DNA from: Polytrichum commune
Taxonomy: Eukaryota > Streptophyta > Polytrichopsida > Polytrichales > Polytrichaceae
Length of the DNA: 64,000 nucleotides
NCBI GenBank assembly: GCA_950295325.1
Contig: OX485803.1
Coordinates: forward strand, 37,649,554-37,713,553
Reading direction: 5' to 3'
Numbering within the stretch: position 1 is the stretch's first letter; each line of letters opens with the position of its first letter. The translations under genes were made by a program, and so were the position numbers. Positions 58,970-64,000 of this stretch are shown here, in pieces. The notes beneath the pieces are model-generated. The model was not told the origin of the DNA and ran no database searches. It saw only the letters and a program-made list of their open reading frames with translations.

Positions 58970-61900
58970 CTAAGACTGAACATCTACAGGGGTGCAGGCT
59001 GGTAGTGCATGAACATCCAAAAATGAGTTAGTGATCACCTCCTTAGAATCTACAAGAACTGTATTGTTATCCGATACATCTTGCAAACAGTTGCTGGTGT
59101 TGGTTGTATCCTGGATTGGTTTGGAATCACTTGGATGAACTCTGTCTTTGTCATCCTCCTCAGAAGTATCAGTGTACGTATCATTTAATCCTAAAAGCAC
59201 ACTATTACCACTACCGCAAGAGGCTCGTTTAGGTCTATTTTGCAAGGAACCTATAGGGGTTTCCAATATGGCCAATTCATCTTCAGAATTAGACTCAGAG
59301 TCAAAATCAAAATCAGGCTCTTTAAATCCATGAATCTCCATCCCACTACGCCCTGTAGCAGCAATTTTAGCACGTTTATTGGCTGGCCCCCTAATAGTTC
59401 TCCTAACCACAGGTTGAACACTTGCATTGAAAGCTTTTCCAAGACCCACCATAGTATTTTTTGGCTTCAGGTTAGCACGCATTGATCCTGATATGAGGTC
59501 ACAGCAAGTTGGACACAAAAGTAGGTCTTTTGCACACATCGTGCAAACACAAGTATGACCACAAGGCTGCATCACAATCCATGCAAAGCAATATTAATAT
59601 AACTATTTAGATACAACATGAGAATCCTAAACCAAATTTGATTGCTTAAATAAAATATGTAGGATTCTGCCACAATGACGTGTGAATGATGTCCAAACAA
59701 TCACCTCCAATGTAGCCATGGGTTTGCATTTCTCAAAGCAAATGATGCATTGAAGGGCTGGTGTGTCTAATCTGTGCGAATTGTCAATGTCATCTTCCAC
59801 CAGCGATGATTTCTGTGAAAAAGGTTGAGGAGGGCCTTTCTTAGAGGCCACCTCTGCAAATTCTTCACCACATGCACCACTTCTTGGAATGAAGTTGTCT
59901 TGACTTGCTGATGTGTGGGTCCTCAAAGAACAGGAGGGCTCAGGTATTGTTGAGTTTGCGTCACCCAGTTGTTGAAAAATAGTGGTGGAAGCTCCAAAGT
60001 TTGAGTGGACATCTACAAAACAGAGGAAGGAATTAAATAGGATTTAGGAGTCCAAAAACATATCATGTTACTACATCAATCCAGGAATGAAAACAATTAG
60101 TCATGGCATCCAAAAGAACCAGGAATTACATCCTGAATCCATCTCCATATTTGACAGTAATGAACTTCCTAGTGGGCTAGGACACATGCGGATTTGAGTC
60201 CTGAAACAATAAATTGTAAGGAATTAAGGAAAAAACCTACGTTGACAGGCAAAGGCATTAGGAAATTGGAACATGGATACTAATGGAGGCAGGAATGGAA
60301 GCAAATGGGCAGGAATGGAAGCAAATGGGCAGGATACAACCATGGGAGTGAGGAAGTTGGTTCCTGAATCATGAGGATGGCATGATTAGTATTTACACAC
60401 ATCCTGAAACAATAGTGGATCTAATATTCTTGTCTTGTGTCCTAAAACATGAACAATTGAAAATGAAGGCAACCTAGGAATATGGAGGAATATACATAAC
60501 TTCCTAGTTATACATGCTGGAAGATATGTAAGTAAAAGAGATCCTGGTGGGGTAGGGGACTAGGAAAATAAAAATTTAAGCTCACCTGACATAGCTGCAG
60601 AGTGGAGATGATGATCCCGATTTTTTGGAAGGTCGTATCCAAATGACAATCGCCATTGAGAATCAAATTCTTGTTGGCAGCTTTGCAACTTGCATTTGTT
60701 GGATGAAGTAATGTGCACACCAAGGCACCAAGGGTGGTAGCAGTGACCGCATGACAATACACATATATCATTAATATGGAAGTTTTCTTTGCAAAAGGAA
60801 CAATCCTTAACATTCAGTTGAGTACATTGGGACTTAGTCCTATCAGCCCTTCCAATAGGTTCAGGGTGGGTGGTTAGTAAAATGCCACCCTTCAACTTAG
60901 ACAAATAATCAGCTATAAGAGTCAACATCTTTTCTAGGACAAGTTGATGTTGAACTTCCTTTGCATATGCCTCTTCACTGCTGGAAAGTTCATTTTCCTT
61001 GAGAATGAAATCTTTCTCCGCTACAGAAAGTTTTGAAAGAGAGGATTGGACATTACGCTCCTCACACTGCAATCTCTGTTGCAATTGAGCAACAGATTCA
61101 TCCTGATGTGCATGACTTAATGAAATTCCCTCAACATTTTCTTCCACCACACCAGATGCATCAGTCGTAGGAATTTGATTGGACTCAAATGAAAGTGCAT
61201 CTTGCAAAGCAACACGAGCTCTAGAAAGTTCTCCTTTAGCATCAGTATGGAGACCTTTGAGAACATCTAGCATGAGTTTTGCACGTTTGAAATCCATCTC
61301 AAAATTGGATTTAGAGGCACAAGTGGCACGAAGCCGCTCCTTAGAATGTAGCAATGTCTTCTGCTTTGATAAAAGTAATTCATGAAGTCTAGTGATGATG
61401 TCCTCTGTTCCAGGCTTTGGTGGATCTGAGGCCATCATCGCCTTCACCCCTCCCCTAAAAACACTAAGGCTATTGCGCTTAACTGACACACCAATTTCAA
61501 CCTTCACTTTTGTTGCACGCAACAATAGAGAACGATTCACAGGTGTACGAAAACTAGACTTCCTATCAGGTCCAAGAAAAGAACCACTAGACTGAGGGAC
61601 TTGGGCAGGAGAAAATTGTTGTGTAGCAACTCCTACAGCAGAAACAGGAAGCTGGGAAATAGAACTTCTTGTAGGCTGGATACCACGCTCTGGGCCAGAT
61701 TTGGTTGCCACTTTGAGGGAGTCTGAACTGGTGCCCTCCTTGGCAAGTTTCTTGGCCTTTTTGACATTCTCCAGAGACACCCGCTTTTTGTGTAGGTGCA
61801 CTGCAAATGATGCCCAGTTCACAGGGATGCCTTTGTTCTCTGCCACAATGGCCCTCGCCCACTCCAAGGTCAATTGATCATTGAGAACTTGATCTCTTAG

Positions 61901-62233
61901 GGTCACTCGGGAGTACAAATTCAGCACTGATTCTTGGAACTCCCTGCTAGGCTTCTCATTGACCTTCCAACCATTCTTATCCTTACGAGGTCCAAAAATC
62001 CCACAAATCTCCTCAGTAGAAATGTCACCCTTTTGCAGAGACTTCACCTCCCTCCCTTCTCCTCTCAAACCTTGAACATTGATGAAATAATGCAGATCCA
62101 AAAGGGGTTCATCTTGGAACCAGACCACAAGATGAGTAAGAGAAGATGAACAAACCATCTTCTGGTCGAAGAGTAGAAAACATGAACATTCAAAATGTGA
62201 AATTTCCAAACACATTTGTTCCGCCATAGCCAT
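58970..62233 (-). CDS. Two-RING coiled-coil protein (E3 ligase-like)
   Basis: Three exons (62233-60586, 60012-59705, 59566-58970; GT-AG) join into 850 residues. ATG 62233 (MAMAEQM) is preferred to 62272, which may lie in an intron. The N-terminal domain (about 75-165) has GIPVNWASFAVHLHKKRVS and matches the gene at 56.6 kb. Then a basic Ser-rich stretch and helical coiled coil (about 290-460). A RING-H2-like finger CSFCKENF...CGHCYHPWCL...CKLQSC lies at about 477-520. A second, C3HC4 finger, CIICFEKCKPMATLE | PCGHTCVCTMCAKDLLLCPTC (638-673), is split by the second intron. RING fingers usually recruit ubiquitin-conjugating enzymes; no substrate can be inferred. After TAG (58970-58972) the same frame stays open to 58721 for 82 more residues ending RSRRRGK, so the stop may be a CAG-to-TAG change. 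It could also be a host gene captured by the transposon. Confidence 0.7.
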
Positions 62234-62630
62234 CCCTAAAAACAACAAGTTTTTGCAAACGGCGATAAACAAACAACATAGAATGAAAAGAAACTACAAC
62301 CTGAAGGTTGTCCCTCGAGCAAACTCCTGCACACAAGCAACTAGCCTCATTCCTCGCACCCAAAACCTAACCTATCAACCATCTTCGCTAGTTGAAGCAC
62401 ATGTAGATACTATTTTGGACATCTGAATTCGGCGGGACCAAGGGTTCTGAAGGGATTTTTTCAAACGGACAGCCTAAACCATTCGACTAGGCGGGACTGT
62501 TACTCTTGACAGCCATGATGATAAGGTAGTGTCAGAGAAAAGAACCAATGAGAAAATTATTGATTTTTTATTTTCAGAAAATAGCATAAATTGACTACGA
62601 CCTCCCATTTCCTGGATTTTTTCCTAGGTG

Positions 62631-62674
62631 GTTCCTAGTGGAGCCACCCAAGGATGCTTACACCCGTACTTGCA
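62631..62674 (-). repeat. Right 44-bp terminal inverted repeat
   Basis: On minus: TGCAAGTACGGGTGTAAGC, then ATCCTTGGGTGGCTCC and on to AGGAAC; 40/44 identical to 38370-38413. It lies about 400 bp upstream of the RING gene's start. Confidence 0.75.
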
Positions 62675-62839
62675 AAGAAGGGTTCGGATCTGAAGGCCAT
62701 GGATAATGCTATGCTTTCAGGAAAACCTCTACTGGGGTTCAAGTGCATGTATGCTTTACTTTTCATTTTTCAATGAGTCACGCTACCTTTCCCCATTCTT
62801 CTTCATTGATTTTCTGGTCAAAAGAAGGAACATTCTAGT

Positions 62840-63240
62840 ACAATCCACCCTCTATAAATGTGTTAACCCTCTCTAAATGTACAGAAGAGATGCCGTCATA
62901 CGTTAGTAGTGACGTTGTTTTGCGTCCTCGGAAACGCGATGTAACATACTGTAACGTCAATCGTGACGTTATTTTGCATCATCGGAAACTCAATGTAACA
63001 TATTGTGACGTCTTCTGAAACGCGTTCTGCCGTCATTTTAAACGATGTTTAACGTAATCCACACACGCGTATGAACATCAGTAAACGTATGAAGGCAAAT
63101 TCCTAACCTCTCTCTGGCTTGCGTGCAGAAATGGTGATTTCCAATAGAAAACGCAAATGGAGATCGACTAAGGAAATCATTCACCATCATGAACTTCAAT
63201 TCGCTGCAAGTAGGGATGTCCCTATAACAAGGTGGTCATG
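62840..63240. repeat. pogo-like end and TGACGT-repeat fragment
   Basis: ATCCACCCTCTATAAATG at about 62842 matches the pogo-like MITE ends at 35.4 kb; a TTAACCCTCTCTAAATG word follows. 62890-63070 carries GTGACGTT, GGAAACGCGATGTAAC and TCTGAAACGCGTTC words of the TGACGT-repeat element. No gene. Confidence 0.5.
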
Positions 63241-63370
63241 TGTGAGGCCAAATCCACCACCCTTTAGCGTCCTAGTCCGGGTGATGACTTTGAGAATCAC
63301 ATTTATCTATTACAATATTGAACCATGTGCAAGGTAATTTTCATGTTCAAATGAACACATATTGTCTCAC

Positions 63371-63535
63371 TCATTGTGCTTTATTAATGTTGGCCTCTTG
63401 GCTCGTGCTAGAGTTGGCTTTCTCAAGAGTCCAACCCGCGGCTTTAGCCGCACATGCCCTTACGGACATTCCCCTCACTCTCTTGATCTTCACCCCATTT
63501 CTCTTGCCATTGCAAGAGTCCTCCACATTCTCCAT
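63371..63535 (-). CDS. Conserved 54-aa small ORF of element D
   Basis: MENVEDSCNGKRNGVK, then RVRGMSVRACAAKAAGWTLE and ...NINKAQ-stop: the same length and frame as in element B, with amino-acid changes at only a few places. Supports a real, family-wide peptide. Confidence 0.6.
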   Translation of the reverse strand: MENVEDSCNGKRNGVKIKRVRGMSVRACAAKAAGWTLEKANSSTSQEANINKAQ

Positions 63536-63778
63536 TAATAATGCAAGTGAGTTATTTTGACCGATCGGTGCAAGTGTTGAAAAACACTTTTATCAATGGT
63601 TAAACACACTCATACAACCCACACGTGGTACCAACTAGCCCAATGAATCTAACTATTTAGCCACCCCTAAAGTGGCCTAATGTGATTTAGTTTTTAATTT
63701 TATGTGCTAACACTTACTAATTGAACTAGCCTTGCTAACCCCTAGATGGTCTAAAATGATTTGTTGCTAAGCCTTGCG

Positions 63779-64000
63779 GCTGCAGTCTGCCACGGTCTCG
63801 GTGTGGTCTAACCCCCAGCAGCCCAGCTGCAGTCTGCCACAGTCTCAGTGTGGTCTAACCCACCAGTAGCCCAGCTGCAGTCGCCACGGTCTCGGTGTGG
63901 TCTAACCCACCAGCAGCCCAGCTGCAGTCTGCCACAGTCTCGGTGTGGTCTAACCCACCAGCAGCCCAGCTGCAGTCTGCCACAGTCTCGGTGTGGTCTA
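63779..64000. repeat. 48-bp minisatellite in element D
   Basis: About four and a half units of TGCAGTCTGCCACAGTCTCG plus GTGTGGTCTAACCCACCAGC plus AGCCCAGC (one unit slightly shorter), running off the window. Confidence 0.9.

Larger units (their letters stand above)
38370..62674. mobile_element. Candidate 24-kb TIR transposon carrying RING-type genes
   Basis: 44-bp inverted repeats (38370-38413 and 62631-62674) match at 40 of 44 positions and both begin TGCA(G/A)GTACGGGTG. Between them are a transposase pseudogene near the left end, a PIP-box ORF, and two related genes transcribed inward from the right end. Introns of the transposase gene and of the RING gene share many TCCTGA/TCAGGA words, a hint that they evolved together. 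Younger insertions add length: pogo/Tigger (1.1 kb), a Tourist-like MITE (0.4 kb), and element C with the gypsy element (8.3 kb). Without these it would be about 14.5 kb. Only AA matches as flanking duplication, so the insertion size is unproven. Confidence 0.5.
63241..64000 (-). mobile_element. Element D: small-ORF insertion family, truncated by the window edge
   Basis: Begins TGTGAGGCCAAATCCACC, the reverse complement of the 3' end of element B, and stays similar through the small ORF. TCATG at 63236-63240 would be its target duplication; the other copy lies outside the window. It is a minus-orientation copy with a 48-bp minisatellite where B has a 35-bp one. Confidence 0.75.

Overview
This window looks like nuclear DNA from a plant or streptophyte-type genome that is dense in repeats. 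Multi-exon genes have GT-AG introns, and there is a short CCCTAAA telomere-type tract at 5.7 kb. The transposons are plant-style: CACTA with tnp2, DUF4216 and DUF4218-like parts, a MULE with a SWIM finger, a Tourist-like MITE, a pogo/Tigger remnant and a tRNA-derived SINE. A Ty3/gypsy element has an initiator-Met tRNA primer-binding site. I cannot name the species. No operons, rRNA genes, CRISPR arrays or organelle genes were seen.

Layout. 0-1.05 kb: gag remnant with zinc knuckles (minus), cut by a CACTA-type end. 1.05-12.5 kb: CACTA territory. It holds subterminal repeats, a complete 1.1-kb non-autonomous CACTA (3392-4516) with a SINE inside it, tnpA-like scraps, and a decayed tnp2 transposase split by a 1.28-kb insertion (element A, 10146-11425). 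12.5-19.2 kb: a tnpA-like gene (minus) whose introns and 3' flank are filled with degenerate TGACGT-bearing repeats, itself interrupted by element B (12652-14428). 19.7-23.4 kb: a two-exon MULE-like transposase with open frames. 25.4-30.7 kb: a satellite of about 171 bp built around a perfect 16-bp palindrome, interrupted by a diverged LTR and a GAAGGA/GAAGGT microsatellite.

31.08-35.0 kb: an intact eight-exon gene, for which I derive a 1096-aa product. It has a ParB/Srx-like N-terminal domain and a C-terminal domain laid out like a permuted N4/N6 (beta-class) DNA methylase with an altered catalytic motif. I consider it the best candidate for an undescribed system. 35.3-37.7 kb: a pogo-like MITE and a solo LTR inside a fragment of the TGACGT-repeat element.

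38.37-62.67 kb: two 44-bp inverted repeats (40/44 identical), 24.3 kb apart, enclose a broken transposase of unrecognised family (39.6-43 kb), an ORF with a PCNA-binding-like PIP box, and two related minus-strand genes (56.6-58.1 and 58.7-62.2 kb). One of those two encodes a coiled-coil protein with two RING-type fingers. This may be one large cargo-bearing DNA transposon. Inside it lie a pogo/Tigger copy, a Tourist-like MITE, and element C, which in turn contains a 7.06-kb gypsy element with almost identical LTRs.

Elements A, B, C and D (D runs off the right edge) form one family. They have TG...CA ends and 5-bp target duplications. Three copies carry a conserved 54-55 aa small ORF (C keeps only its tail), and each copy has a tandem array at an equivalent place. 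The family and the methylase-like gene are the two points most worth following up.
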